NCBI GenBank assembly: GCA_025504975.1 | Contig: JANUWI010000014.1 | Coordinates: 1,146,009 to 1,210,008 of the forward strand | Length of the DNA: 64,000 bases | Origin: Plenodomus lindquistii | Lineage: Eukaryota; Ascomycota; Dothideomycetes; Pleosporales; Leptosphaeriaceae | Reading direction: 5' to 3' | Shown: positions 24,701 through 37,659 of the stretch, piece by piece | Position numbering within the stretch: the stretch's first letter is position 1 | How the letters are laid out: the number at the start of each line of letters is the position of its first letter | Notes under the pieces: model-generated | Told to the model about the DNA's origin: nothing | Database searches by the model: none | The model's input: the letters and a program-made list of their open reading frames with translations, nothing else | Made by a program: the position numbers and the translations under genes

Positions 24701-26855
24701 TATACGTTTTAATATATAACCTATTATATACTAGTAAACTTTTTTTTTACTAATACTAGTAATAATAAGTACAAATTCTATAAAAATAGTACTAGGTATA
24801 AGTTTTCTATATTAGGCTTTATAACTAAAGTTACTAATAAAAAAATATACTAGCTATATAGTAACGTTACTAGAATAGTATAATAACTAGGTTTTATCTA
24901 TAGATATAATAATAGAGACTACTATACTACTAGGTAGTAGTCTAGTCTATATTTTCTATTACTAATTAGCTAAGTAGATATTATAGTATACGTATACTTT
25001 TAGAGTATTTTCTTTATTATATATATATATAGAAGTATAAACTATCTCTAATATAAATAGTCTATACTCTAAAATAAAAGCTATTACTTTAATAATATTT
25101 TAGTATAGTATATAGTACTTAGACTTAGTATCTTTTATAATATCTATAGAAATTATTTTTTATATCTATACTTTGTTTTTTATACTACTATCTAGTAAAA
25201 ATAGTCTACTCTTCTAATTTTTTATATTTAAAAATTTAAAAAGATTATATATTAGTTCTATATAAAAATCTTTTATAAAGTTATTTATATTACTTTCTAT
25301 AGCTCTAATATAATTTAGCTATATTATAAATACATAGTTATAGTTAAACTAAAAGCTAGTAAATATAAACATTTTTTATCTATTAGTAAATGTTCTATAA
25401 TACGCTACTTTATATACTTAAATAGTATTTAGTCTATAGATAGAATAATACTTCTAGTAGAAATACTATTATAGGTAAAGGTTTTATAGTATAACTAAAA
25501 AGTAGTAAACTATAGCTAAATTTTTACCTAGCTTACTACGCTAAAATTAAATATAAAAAAGCTATTTTTTATACTACTTTTTTTTTCTATATAGCTAATA
25601 GAGTTAGTGCTGTTCTAAATAGCTGTAAAAAAACTAATATCTAGTAAAATAGTATTACTTTTATTTATCTCTAATATATCTATTTCTAGAAATTCTATTA
25701 CTATAGTATAGTTTTTACGTTTATTATAGTTTAGTATAAAACGTTTATTTTTATATAAAAAAGTTATAGTAATAGAATAAAAAAAAGCTATTTAGTATTT
25801 TAAGTATAATCTAGTAGTAACTCTAATATACTTTTACTAGAAGTTCTACTACTAGCTAGTTTAAAAAGGCCTATTAAGCGTGCAGCTATATTTTATAGTT
25901 AAATTAGATCTATTATATAAATAATAATAGATTAAGTATATTATAGAATATAGCTATTTTTTATAGACTTACTAGTATTTATATAAACTATTTATATAAA
26001 AAAAAACTTTATAGTACTAGTTATAGGTTTATAAAAAATCTATATTATATTAATATATATATAAATATATATTATAAGTTAAATTATAGTAGGTATTATA
26101 TAGTTAGTAATATTTATAGTAAGTTATAAATAGAATTTACTATATAAGTACCTAAGTATAGTAAGTAATATATTATTTTTATAACTTTATATTATATAAC
26201 GCGTATACTCTTTTTATACCTAGCGCTATAACTATTATAATAGCCTAATAAATAACCTATTATATATAAAAATTTATAATTAAAACTATTTATCTATAGT
26301 AAAGCTAGACGCACGTATAAATATAAAGTTTAAACTAGTAAAAGTAGTTTTTTATCTAAAATTATTATTTACACTATTTAACTTTTTTATCTACTTTTCT
26401 ATATAACTATAGTTATATTTAATAGCTTTTTTAATAGCTATTTATAAACTAGTTACAGGCTATACTATTAATAAAACTTATATAAATACCTAGTTTTACT
26501 TAATAAAGCAATTCTAGTATAGTATAAAAGCTACTAGAAAGTCTATAGTATATAGTTATTATTAATTTCTAGCTAGACCTAGATATTAATACTATTTATA
26601 TAAAGCAGCTAGCTAGGCTACTCTAATTAGACTTTTTTTACTTACTTCTTTTAGCACCTAATTGTTTTTTAAAACTTTAAAAGAAGTAGCAATAGAGATT
26701 TTATTACTTTTATACTTTAAATTAAATTAACTAAAATCTTTTTACTTTAAACCTCTAGAGTTATAAAGTATAAAAGTATATTCTTTAATACTTTTAAATA
26801 AAATTAATAGAAAGTAGCTGTAGGCTCTACTTTACCTATAATAGTTATAGTTAAA
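18745..26855 (-). mobile_element. Block A: RIP-destroyed Plavaka-type (KDZ) DNA transposon, minus strand
   Basis: This 8.1 kb is the reverse complement of block A' (31780-34328 plus 42248-47776). Examples: 24,311-24,450 pairs with 34,190-34,327, and 26,640-26,830 with 31,806-32,000. The Plavaka transposase core described for A' is found on the minus strand at about 24,880-24,975. No frame survives. Confidence 0.75.
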
Positions 26856-28559
26856 CTTAAACGTTAAAAAAAAACTTTTTATAGTAATTTAGTAGATATA
26901 ATTATACATAAGTATTAAAGTATTTTAAGTTAGTAGCCTATATTTAACTAGTTTTTAACTAGATTAACTACGTTTACTATAGTAACTTTACTCTATATAT
27001 ATAACTAAACACTTACCTATTATATACTAAGCTAAAAGTCTCTAATTCTATTTATCTACGCGTTCTATTTATATAAACTAATAATACTATATATTAATTA
27101 TATTACTTAGATTCTACTTTTTCTAGTTATAAACTATATACTATACTAGTACTATATCTATTCTATACTTTATATACTAATATATAAGTTATAAATACTA
27201 CTTACTAATACTAGGCTTACGCGTTATGTTTTTACTAATATATATTACTCTATATTAATTATATTACTAGTATTCTACTTAGTCTAGCTATAAATTATAT
27301 ACTGCACTAGTATACTATTTTTTCTATACTCTATTAAAACTACTATACTACACGCAGTTTTTTTAAAATACTATTATATTATTAGTATGTAGTAGTATCT
27401 CTATTAAAATAGGCTTTTAATATATAGCGCAGTAGTAAAAGTATATAAAAGTTATTAAAAGTTTTATATAGAGTAATTTTAAATAACCTCTACTAACTAA
27501 CTCTACGCTATTCTAAAGCGGCTAAAAACACCTAGTAAATAAGCTACTAAAAAAGCAAAGTATAGTAGCTTATACTTTACTAGTACTAGCTCTAGAATAG
27601 CGTAGAGTAACTCTAAATAACCTATAGTACCTAGTTTTTTTTACTATAAATTTAAACTCTATTTTTTTTATCTACTTCTACTATAATTACTATATATCTT
27701 GCGTCTTTTTTTTTACTTTATATATAGTTTAAACTACTACTTTATATACTAAATAGTTAAAATAGTAGATAGTAGTAGTATAGTTAGCTAAAATTTATAT
27801 ATACTACTAATCTTTAATTACGCAGCACTCTACCTATAATATAAAAACTTCTAGATTAGAGATATATTAACGTAGATTAGTAAAAATACTAAATAATTAA
27901 GCTATCTAAGCTCTAGTATAGTAGTATAAACTTTAAAGTATAGTAGATATACATAGAGTAACTCTAAAAATCTTTTTTAATCTCTAAGCCTAGTAATAAA
28001 TAGGCGTAGTGCTAGTAGCAGTAGCTAAAAAACTTATCTATTACTAAAATATAAGTAGCTTATAAAAGATATAAACTAGATTAAAATAGCTACTACTACT
28101 AGAAAAATACATCTATTAAAATAATAGGTGTAGCCTAGTTTTTTTACTATATATTAAGCTCTAGTAGTAGCGCTTAATACTAAAAAATAATTTATAATTA
28201 TACTTTTTTTACTTTATAGTATAATTTAGCTTTGTATATATAGGTGTTTATATAATACGTAATATAATATTTTTAGAGCTTATTAATACCTATAACTACC
28301 TTTTTTTTATTAATACCTATAACTATTTACTTTTTACTAAAAGTAACTCTAGCTAAATCTTCTATACTAATAACTATAATATATTTTTTTCTAATAGCCT
28401 AGATAGCTACGTATATATTATTAACTTTAGTAAAAACCTATTATATATCTTTTAAAAAGATAATACTAGACTATAGAATATAGTTATTACTATACTATTT
28501 AGCTTATTACTAGATATATAATAATTTTTTATAAACCTAATAGTTTATAACTTTAAAGT

Positions 28560-29310
28560 TATTTTTAGTATAAGTAACGTAGGTGTACTCTATAGTACTA
28601 CAATTTTTTATAAATCTAATAGTTTATAATTTTAAAGTTATCTTTAGTATAAGCAACGCAGGTATACTCTATAGTACTATTAACTTCTTTAACTTGCTTT
28701 TTATAGTAGCTAGGTAGCAGCTAATCTATAGTTATAGAGTTCTAGCTTTAATATAAATAACGCTAGTATACTTTATAGTACTATTAACCTTTCTAACTTA
28801 TTTTTTATAGTAGCTAGAGCTTTAATATAAGTAACGTAGGTGTACTCTATAGTACTATTAACACTTTTAATTTATTTCTTAACCTTTTTATCTTCTCTCT
28901 AGCTATATATAGTAGTTTTAATATTTTTTAAAAAAATATAGAGCTTTAATATAAGTAACGCAGGTGTACTCTATAGTACTATTAACACCTTTAACTTATT
29001 TCTTAACTTTTCTATTCTTTCTCTAGCTGTATATAGTAGTTTTAATATCTTTTAAAAGAATATAGAGCTTTAATATAAGCAACGCAGGTGTACTCTATAG
29101 CACTATTAACGCCTCTAACTTGTTTTTTAACTCTTTTATCCCCTTTCTAGCTGTATATAGCAGTTTTAATATTTTTTAAAAGAATACTAAAACTTCTTTA
29201 GCTATATATAGTAGTTTTAATATCTTTTAAAAAAATACTAAAACTTCTCTAGCTGTATATAGCAGTTTTAATATTTTTTAAAAGAATACTAAAACTCCTC
29301 TAGCTAGTCT
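28560..29310 (+). repeat. Degenerate tandem repeats with AACGYAGGTRTACTCTATAG motif
   Basis: Five or six units of roughly 60-130 bp share GCTTTAATATAAGTAACG, then GTACTCTATAGTACTATTAAC, and a trailing GCTGTATATAGYAGTTTTAAT segment. CA/TG survive better here than in the surroundings. Mirror copies lie at about 50,150-50,770. Confidence 0.7.
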
Positions 29311-30227
29311 AATAGTTAAAGAGCTTAGTTAGTAAATTGTTTTTTTAGAGTATTAGAAAAAGACTAAAATTAGAGATTTAAAAGCGCAGCACGTATATAA
29401 AATAAAAGCTTTTAAACTTAAAAATAAAAAGTTAAAAGCTACTTTATAATAGTTTTTAATAGTACTAGCTTTAATTATAGTATCTACTCTAGTTTCTCTA
29501 CTAGCTCTAATTACAGCACCTACTTTAGTCTTTTTACTAGTTTTAACGCTATAGGCCTCTTTTACTTACTAGTATTAAAGTTAAAAATAACTCTACGCAC
29601 TTTAAAAAGCTCTATAATACTAGCTAGCTATAGGCTTTAAAAAGCTCTATAATACTAGCTATAGACTTTAATAAGCCCTATAATAATAGTTTTATATACT
29701 AGATTATATAGAATTGCTAGCTATTTTTATAATAGTATAGGTAGTAGTAATACGCTGCTAGTATATAGTTTTAATTTAACTTCTAATATAAATTACTACT
29801 CTAGGCATTTTATAAAATATTTAATTTAAAATAAAATTAAAAGATATATATATTTACGTTAAAGTTAGAATATAGTATATAAATTTAATAATAATTAAAT
29901 ACGTTAGCAGCTATATAGTTCTATTTAGTAGTTAAAAGCCTAGTACTATTACCTGTATATAAATAGTAGTAGTTTTTTAACCTTTTTATATAAAATATAG
30001 CTTAAAATAACTAAGTCCCTCTATATACGCGTAATTATTATTTTATTACTAGTATAATATATAACCTACTATATAGTTTACTTTTATTTTTACTATATTA
30101 AATAACCTATATATATAAATCTACTACCTCTCTACCTTTTTTTTTATATTCTTTTTTTTTTTTTCTCTACTTTTAAAAGGTACTATTACTACTAATATTC
30201 TATAGTTAATACTAACCTTTTTTTTTA

Positions 30228-30490
30228 TTACCTACGCTACTAAAGCTATTTATTACTAGCGCTGCTAAAGCTGTTTATTACTAGTACTGCTAAAGCTATT
30301 TATTACTAAGCTATTTATTACTAGCGCTGCTAAAGCTATTTATTACTAGCGCTATTAAAGCTATTTATTACTAGCGCTACTAAAGCTATTTATTACTAGC
30401 GCTACTAAAGCTACTTATTACTAGCGCTATTAAAGCTGCTTATTACTAGTACTGCTAAAGCTACTTATTACTAGCGCTATTAATCTATTA
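30228..30490 (+). repeat. 25-bp minisatellite (GCTATTAAAGCTATTTATTACTA type)
   Basis: About ten head-to-tail units such as GCGCTGCTAAAGCTATTTAT followed by TACTA, with C/T variation at a few positions and one shortened unit near 30,308. The reverse-complement array is at 49,020-49,230. Confidence 0.85.
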
Positions 30491-31779
30491 CGTATTATAG
30501 GCGTTATTCTAGTTTAATTATACTTTTAAAACTAAGCCTCTACTTTTTTTATATAGTCTATTTACTAATATATTTACTAGGTATATTGTCTATTACAAGC
30601 GTAACTTTATATTACTTATTAAAATATATTATAGTTAGAGCTATTTACTAGAGTAGTAATATATAGTAGATATATTAGGCTTTAGAGAGTACATAGCTTA
30701 TCTACTCTAAAAGCTTTAAAAGTTTAAAAAATATATAGTATATTTAATCTAAAAGCTTTAAAAAATTAAAAGATATATAGTATATCTAATCTAAAAGCTT
30801 TAAAAAATTAAAGAATATACAGTATATCTAATCTAAAGGCTTTAAAAGCTTTAAAAAATATGTAGCTTATCTGCTCTAACGCTATTAAACTTAGTAATAG
30901 TTTTATTTTTAGATATATAATTAGCTCTATTATAGACTAGTTACGTTTTAAATATCTACAGTCTAACTAGCGTTTCTAATAGTATTAATTATATTTTTAG
31001 TAGAGAGTTAGTAGCCTATCTAATAATATAATAATAGTTCTATATTAGCTTTTCCTTTTTACTTTATATAGAAGCTAGCGACGTTTACTTTTATTAGCTG
31101 TATAATAGGCTAGAAAGTTATTAAAAACTTATAACTATCTAGTAGCTTTTTTTATATACTTAGTAATTATAACTATAATACTCTATATTTAGTATATACA
31201 TTTTTATATTAGGTATAGCGTTTAGAACTTTAGTTTTTTAAATTATTACGCTTAGTACGTTTAGATATTACGCTTTCTATAAAGCTTAGTTTATCTAGTT
31301 TTATTAAATTTTATATATCTACTAAGCTTAATAAATTTACTATACTTACTAGATTAGTCTATAGCTATAGACTTTAAAAGCTTAGTATAGTAATAGTTAA
31401 CTAGTATAGAGTATATAAATAGGTATATACTTATATTTTTTTAAAAACTAATTAGTAATTAATTTAGATAACGCTCTCTAGCTAGCTAAGTACTATTTTA
31501 ATAATATTAACTAATTATTAGGCGTTATATTAGAAAACTTAGTAAAAAAAGTTTTTATTACTAGTAGATATTAACTATAGTTTAGCTAAAGTTATAACTT
31601 AGCTTACTATAATAGATAGAACCTAGATTTTAATCTTTAGACCTTTTATTAAACTTTATAGTACTCTCTTTTATAATAAAGCTTTAATAATATAGAGTTT
31701 TTAATAATATAGAGTTAGTAGTTTTAGTAGCAGCGCTAGTTATAAAACATAGAAATAGAGGTTTTAAATAACTTTAGAT

Positions 31780-34328
31780 TTAACTATAACTATTATAGGT
31801 AAAGTAGAGCCTACAGCTATTTTCTATTAACTTTATTTAAAAGTATTAAAGAATATACTTTTATACTTTGTAACTCTAGAGGTTTAAAGTAGAAAGATTT
31901 TAGTTAATTTAATCTAAAGTATAAAAGTAATAAAATCCCTATTACTACTTCTTTTAGAGTTTTAAAAGAGAATTAGATACTAAAAGGAGCGAGTAAAAAA
32001 AGCCTAATTAGAGTAGCCTAGCTAGCTACTTTTTATAAATAGTATTAATATCTAGGTCTAGCTAGAGATTAATAATAACTATATACTATAGACTTTCTAG
32101 TAGCTTTTATACTATACTAGAATTACTTTATTAGGTAAAACTAAATATCTATATAGGTTTTATTAATAGTATAGCCTATAACTAGTTTATAGATAGCTAT
32201 TAAAAAGACTATTAAATATAACTATAGTTATATAAAAAGGTGTATAAAAAAGTTAAATAGCGTAAATAATAACTTTAAATAAAAAACTACTTTTACTAGT
32301 CTAAACTTTATATCTATATATACGTCTAGCTTTACTATAGGTAAATAGTTTAAATTATAAGTCTTTATATATAATAGGTTATTTATTAGGCTATTATAAT
32401 AGTTATAGCGCTAGGTATAGAAAGAGTATACGCGTTATATAATATAAAGTTATAAAAATAACGCGCTACTTACTATACTTAGGTACCTATATAGTAAATT
32501 CTACTTATAATTTACTATAGATATTACTAACTATATAATACCTACTATAATTTAACTTATAATATACGTTTATATACGTATTAATATAATATAGATTCTT
32601 TATAAACCTATAACTAGTGCTATAAAGTTTTTCTTTATATAAATAGTTTATATAAATACTAGTAAGCCTATAAAAAGTAGCTATATTCTATAATACATCT
32701 AACCTATTATTATCTATATAATAGGTCTAATTTAACTATAAAATACAGCTACGCGTCTAATAGGCCTTTTTAAACTAGCTAGTAGTAAAACTTCTAGTAA
32801 AAGTATATTAGAGTTACTACTAGGTTATATTTAAAATACTAAATAGCCTTTTTTTATTCTATTACTATAACCTTTTTATATAAAAATAAACGCTTTATAC
32901 TAAGCTATAATAAATATAAAAACTATACTATAGTAATAGAATTTCTAGAGATAGATATATTAGAGATATATAAAAGTAATACTACTTTACTAGATATTAG
33001 TTTTTTTATAGCTACCTAGAACAGCACTAACTCTATTAGCTATATAAAAAAGAAAAGTAGTATAGAAAATAGCCTTTTTATATCTAACTTTAGTATAGTA
33101 AGCTAGATAAAAACTTAGCTATAGTTTACTATTTTTTAGTTATACTATAAAACTTTTACCTATAATAGTATTTCTACTAGAAGTATTATCCTATCTATAG
33201 CCTAAATACTATTTAGGTATATAAAGTAGCGTATTATAGAATATCTACTAATAAATAAAAAACGCCTATATTTACTAGCTTTTAGTCTAACTATAACTAC
33301 GCGTTTATAATATAGCTAAATTATATTAGAGCTATAGAAAGTAATATAAATAACTTTATAAAAGATTTCTATATAGAACTAATATATAATCTTTTTAGAT
33401 TTTTAAATATAAAAAATTAGAAAAGCAGACTATTTTTACTAGACAGCGGTGTAAAAAATAAAGTATAGATATAAAAAATAATTTTTATAGATATTATAAA
33501 AGATACTAAGTCTAAGCACTATATACTATACTAAAATATTATTAAAGTAATAGCTTTTATTTTAGAGTATAAACTATTTATATTAGAAATAGTTTATACT
33601 TCTATACGTATATATAATAAAAAAGATACTTTAAAAGTACATGTATACTATAATATCTACTTAGCTAATTAGTAGTAGAAAATATAGACTAGACTACTAC
33701 CTAGTAGTATAGTAGTTCCTATTATTATATCTATAGATAAAACCTAGTTATTATACTATTCTAGTAATATTACTGCGTAGCTAGTATATTTCTCTATTAG
33801 TAACTTTATTTATAAAGTCTAATGTAAAAGATTTACGCCTAGCACTATTCTTATAGAATTCGTGCCTATTATTACTAGTATTAGTAAAAAAAGAGTTTAC
33901 TAGTATATAATAGATTGTATATTAAAACGTGTATATTCTATTTATCTACTATTTTATTATTATTTTTACTAGACTCTAGCTCTAGAATACTACTCTATTT
34001 ATAGACTTACTTTATATTATACTAATAATTAAAGCTAATACTACTATCTAATATTATTATATATTTTTATAGACTATAAAAAGTAAGTTTTTATATTAGA
34101 GGTTAAATCTAGATAGTACTATACTTAGTATAGTATTCTACCTAGTAATTAAAAAATTTTTTATATAAAACATCTATAGCGTAACAACCTATAGATATAA
34201 ATATAGTAAAAACTATAAATATATAAAAATATACTAATAAATAATCTAAGCTAGGTATACCTAAAAATTTACTTTACTTAGAAATACGCTAGGTTTAATA
34301 TATACTAGAGAATACTAACTAATATACT
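31780..34328 (+). mobile_element. Block A' left part: Plavaka-type (KDZ) transposase remains
   Basis: In one + frame near 33,664-33,860 the translation shows three consecutive TAG codons at 33670-33678 (where the family has W-W-W), then LP..., VPIII, S-I-D-K-T at 33730-33744, YYS-N-T-A, VYFSIGN and a later I-L-I-E-F-V-P-I. This order is the conserved core of Plavaka transposases of the Kyakuja-Dileera-Zisupton class, cut-and-paste DNA transposons frequent in fungi. The Trp and Gln codons are stops through RIP. The block is split at 34,328 by the LTR retrotransposon and continues at 42,248. Confidence 0.72.
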
Positions 34329-34542
34329 TATTATAGATTAAACGCGTAACTTCTAAATAATTAGAGGTTTAGTACTACTCTACTTTACCTACACTAAGCC
34401 TAAATAGATGCGTTTTAGTTAGTAGCTATATAATAGCTGCTTTATATATAAAAAACTAGCTCTCTATATAATATTTTACTATAGTAGTAATCTATTAATT
34501 AATTAACCTACTTTTAGTACAGCCTATATTTATGCCTTTACA
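34329..34542 (+). repeat. 5' LTR of the gypsy element
   Basis: Begins TATTATAGATTAAACGCG and ends GCCTTTACA; the matching 3' LTR begins TGTTATAG and ends GCCTTTATA, so the original ends were TG...CA. Differences between LTRs are transitions. Confidence 0.88.
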
Positions 34543-37407
34543 CTATATTATATTAACTACTATTTCTAGAATATATATTATTAGGCTTAGTTATTAAAAA
34601 CTATACGCGTACGTAAGTTAAGTAAAAGTAGACTATAAATAGCTACTATAAAACGCGTAATATAGATTTAGTAGTTATACTAAGTAATATACGCCTACTA
34701 TACTAGCTAGAGCTCTATTATTTTAACTATAGAGTAGAACCTAGTTACTAGAGGCAGCGCTGTAGATAACGTAACTAGCCGCCGCGCATAGTAGATTCTA
34801 ATAATAAAAATAGTTACTTTTACTAGAAGCCTATAAATAGTTTAATACTAACGCTAGTAGAGGCCTAGTCTACCTAAAATAGGACAAGTAGATTATAGAT
34901 AGAGTATAATAGATTAATTAGTATAAAATCTTTATTTAGAGCCTCTAGATATCTATAGCTACTACTAACGCAGTATACTAATTATAAATAATTACTAATA
35001 TTTTTATTACACACTATACTAACTTTACTATAGCTTTCTCTATCTAAAATACTATATTCTAGAGAATAAGCCCTTTACTGCTACTACTAACTTATATATA
35101 ATAGTCTAATTATTATAATAGTACTTTTACGTTAGCCTACTACCCTAAATTACTACATCTTTTACTTAGGCTAAATAATAAGGAAGATAATAACCCTACT
35201 ATCTAAGTATTTATAGAGTTTAAAGATAACACTAGGCTAGAGGCAGCCTTTAATAGTAGATACCTATACTTCTACAAAACGTTTCTAAATAACTAATAGC
35301 TTAAGCTAAAAAATAATAATAAAAACCTAGCTTTTTTTACAATTATAACTAGCTTTAATTATATTAAAAGAAACGTACTACACCTAGTTAAGGTAGGCAA
35401 GATTACTAATACTAAAGAATTTAAGAAATAGGTTAACTAATAACTAGATTACTAGTAGAAAATAATACTAGACACTACTATTAACCTATAATAGGCTACT
35501 TTAGGTGTAAATAAACACCTAGGCTACTATAACTACACCTAATAAAAGTTTATAAAAGCTAAGTAGTTACTAGAGAAAATGTTAAGCATTAGAGACTATA
35601 TATAACTCTTTACTATAAAAAATAAAATTAAAAAGCTTAAAAATACTATCTTATTATTAGAAGCTAACTATAATAATGTATAAAACTATGTTTTAGATTT
35701 GTATAACCTAGTACGTAGCTTTAGAAAGTAAATTACTAACTTAAATAAAGTTATTACTACACGTATAGACTAATCTAAAACTAGCTCTATATACGTAGAG
35801 TTTAGATAATAAATAAATAACCTAACTACCTAACTAGAGCTAGAGGCTACTAAAATAACCTAGTAGTTAAATAAAGTAAAGGCCTATTTAGCTAAAGTTA
35901 AAAAAAGCAAAGCTTATAAAACTTACCTATATAAAGAACTTAATACTACTATTAACTCCTTTTTATAAGTATACTACAAGAATAAAGCTATACTAGTAAA
36001 GATCTAGCTAACTAAATCTAACTACTAACCTATTATAATTCTATAGCGTAATTTACTACTACTACCGCCTATACTAGCACTGCTAAACTAATAATACTAA
36101 TCTTTTTAGTAGGGTTTTATAAGCTTTATAGGAGAAGTTAGAGAAAGTAGTAGTAGTAATAGTAGTAGTAGTAGTAGTATACCTAGTAGCTATACTCTCT
36201 AGCTAGAGTTACTAGCACTAGCTAACACTTATAAATATAATTAACTTTAAACGCCTATAATAATAGCTAGCAGCAGATTTAACTTTAAACTCTCTAAGCT
36301 AAATAATTTTAAAGGTAGAGATAATAAAGACTATATGTAATAGAGAGAGCTTATAATTACAAAGTACTAAACTTATCTAGAAAACTATTAAAGTATAGAC
36401 TACCTATAATTTTAGGTATAGAGATAAGTATTTAAGTATATTTAAAACCTACAAGCTAACTATTATATAGACTTTATTAAAGCTTTTAATACCTAGTATA
36501 AAATATATAATTAGAAAGTAGATATAGAAACTAAACTTACTTTAAACGCCTTTAAATAGAAAACTAGCTAGAAATTTATAAAGTAGAAGTCTAAATTTTA
36601 GGTAAATATACGTATATTAAAATATAAAAACACTACCTAAATTTACTACGCCTGTAAATTTATAAGGCCTAGTCTTGCTATAGCTATTATAAATAGTTTT
36701 TTTAAAAGTAAAACTATTAACTAGTTTTTTTAACGTGCGTAATTTATTAACTAGAGTTATTAATAGATTAACTTTAATAAAACTACTTTACTAGTAACTG
36801 CACAAACCTATAGTAGTACACTAGTAATAAAGAAGTTAGTTTTTTAGAAAAATAACTCTACTAATAACACTGTAAACTATACTTATAAAAAGCTTGCGTT
36901 TAAACGTTTAGAAGCTAATAAAAAGCGCTTAGCTAAACTCTACTTTTACTTTAAATATAGTAAAAAAAGCTATTAAATAAAATCTAATTATATGTTTTAT
37001 TAAAGTAAACTATACACTCTTTTAAAATAAATTCTAGAATTAGCTGTAATTTATATAGAGACGTATAATAAAAGTAATCTAGCTGCTACTAGACTTATTA
37101 AAAAGAATAAAAAGTTTACTAATAATAACACTAGTATAGATAAAAATAGATATATTTATAGTACTACTAATAAACTTAACTAGTTAAACTAGACACTTCT
37201 GTGTAAAACTATATATAGAAGTTTAACTAGCGTACTATAAATAGGTAGCACTACTATTAATAAGCCTAGCACTTTTTATTTAAAGTAGTAGTAGCTTAAC
37301 TTTTTAGTATAAAAGCCTATCTATTATACTATATCTCTACGCTTACTCTAAATTATTTATTTTATAAGTAACTTAAGTTTCCTAGACACGTTTAGACGTA
37401 ACTAAAA

Positions 37408-37659
37408 TTGAAAAAAGTAAAGATACTAGAAAATACTAGTGCTAGCACCTACTTTACCTATACTAACTATATTATAGATTATAGATATACTTTTATTCTA
37501 TTAGTTAAACCTATTAAGCTTACTCTAGCTAATAGTAAACTAGTAGAGAAACTTATACACGTTATAGACTTTAAAATACGCTATGGTTTCTATACCTTTT
37601 ATATTATCTGCTATATTATAGATATTAGAAACTATAATATTATTATAGAAATAAACTAG
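37408..37659 (+). pseudogene. Retroviral-type aspartic protease fragment of the gypsy element
   Basis: The only frame above 60 codons in the AT-rich block (83 codons). It carries the flap and the hydrophobic dimer strand of a Ty3/gypsy protease (NTSASTYF, ITLANSKLV-like stretch, FYIICYIIDI), but the active-site Asp is Asn. It survives because it happens to hold few mutable Trp/Gln codons. Confidence 0.75.

Larger units (their letters stand above)
26862..31779. repeat. Block B: 4.9 kb repeat, inverted copy at 47.8-52.4 kb
   Basis: Matches the reverse complement of 47776-52417 end to end. It contains two kinds of tandem repeats (listed separately) and no recognisable coding motif. Both ends coincide exactly with the ends of A and A', so it is a defined unit rather than a gradual decay of homology. 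Confidence 0.72.

Noticed and set aside
28560..30490. Tandem arrays as a CRISPR locus or centromere satellite
   Set aside because: No regular repeat-spacer structure, the host is a eukaryote, and arrays are too short for a satellite centromere.
34324..34328. Clean 5-bp target-site duplication of the gypsy element
   Set aside because: The flanks agree only as TACT/TATT; a duplication is possible after a C-to-T change but not shown.
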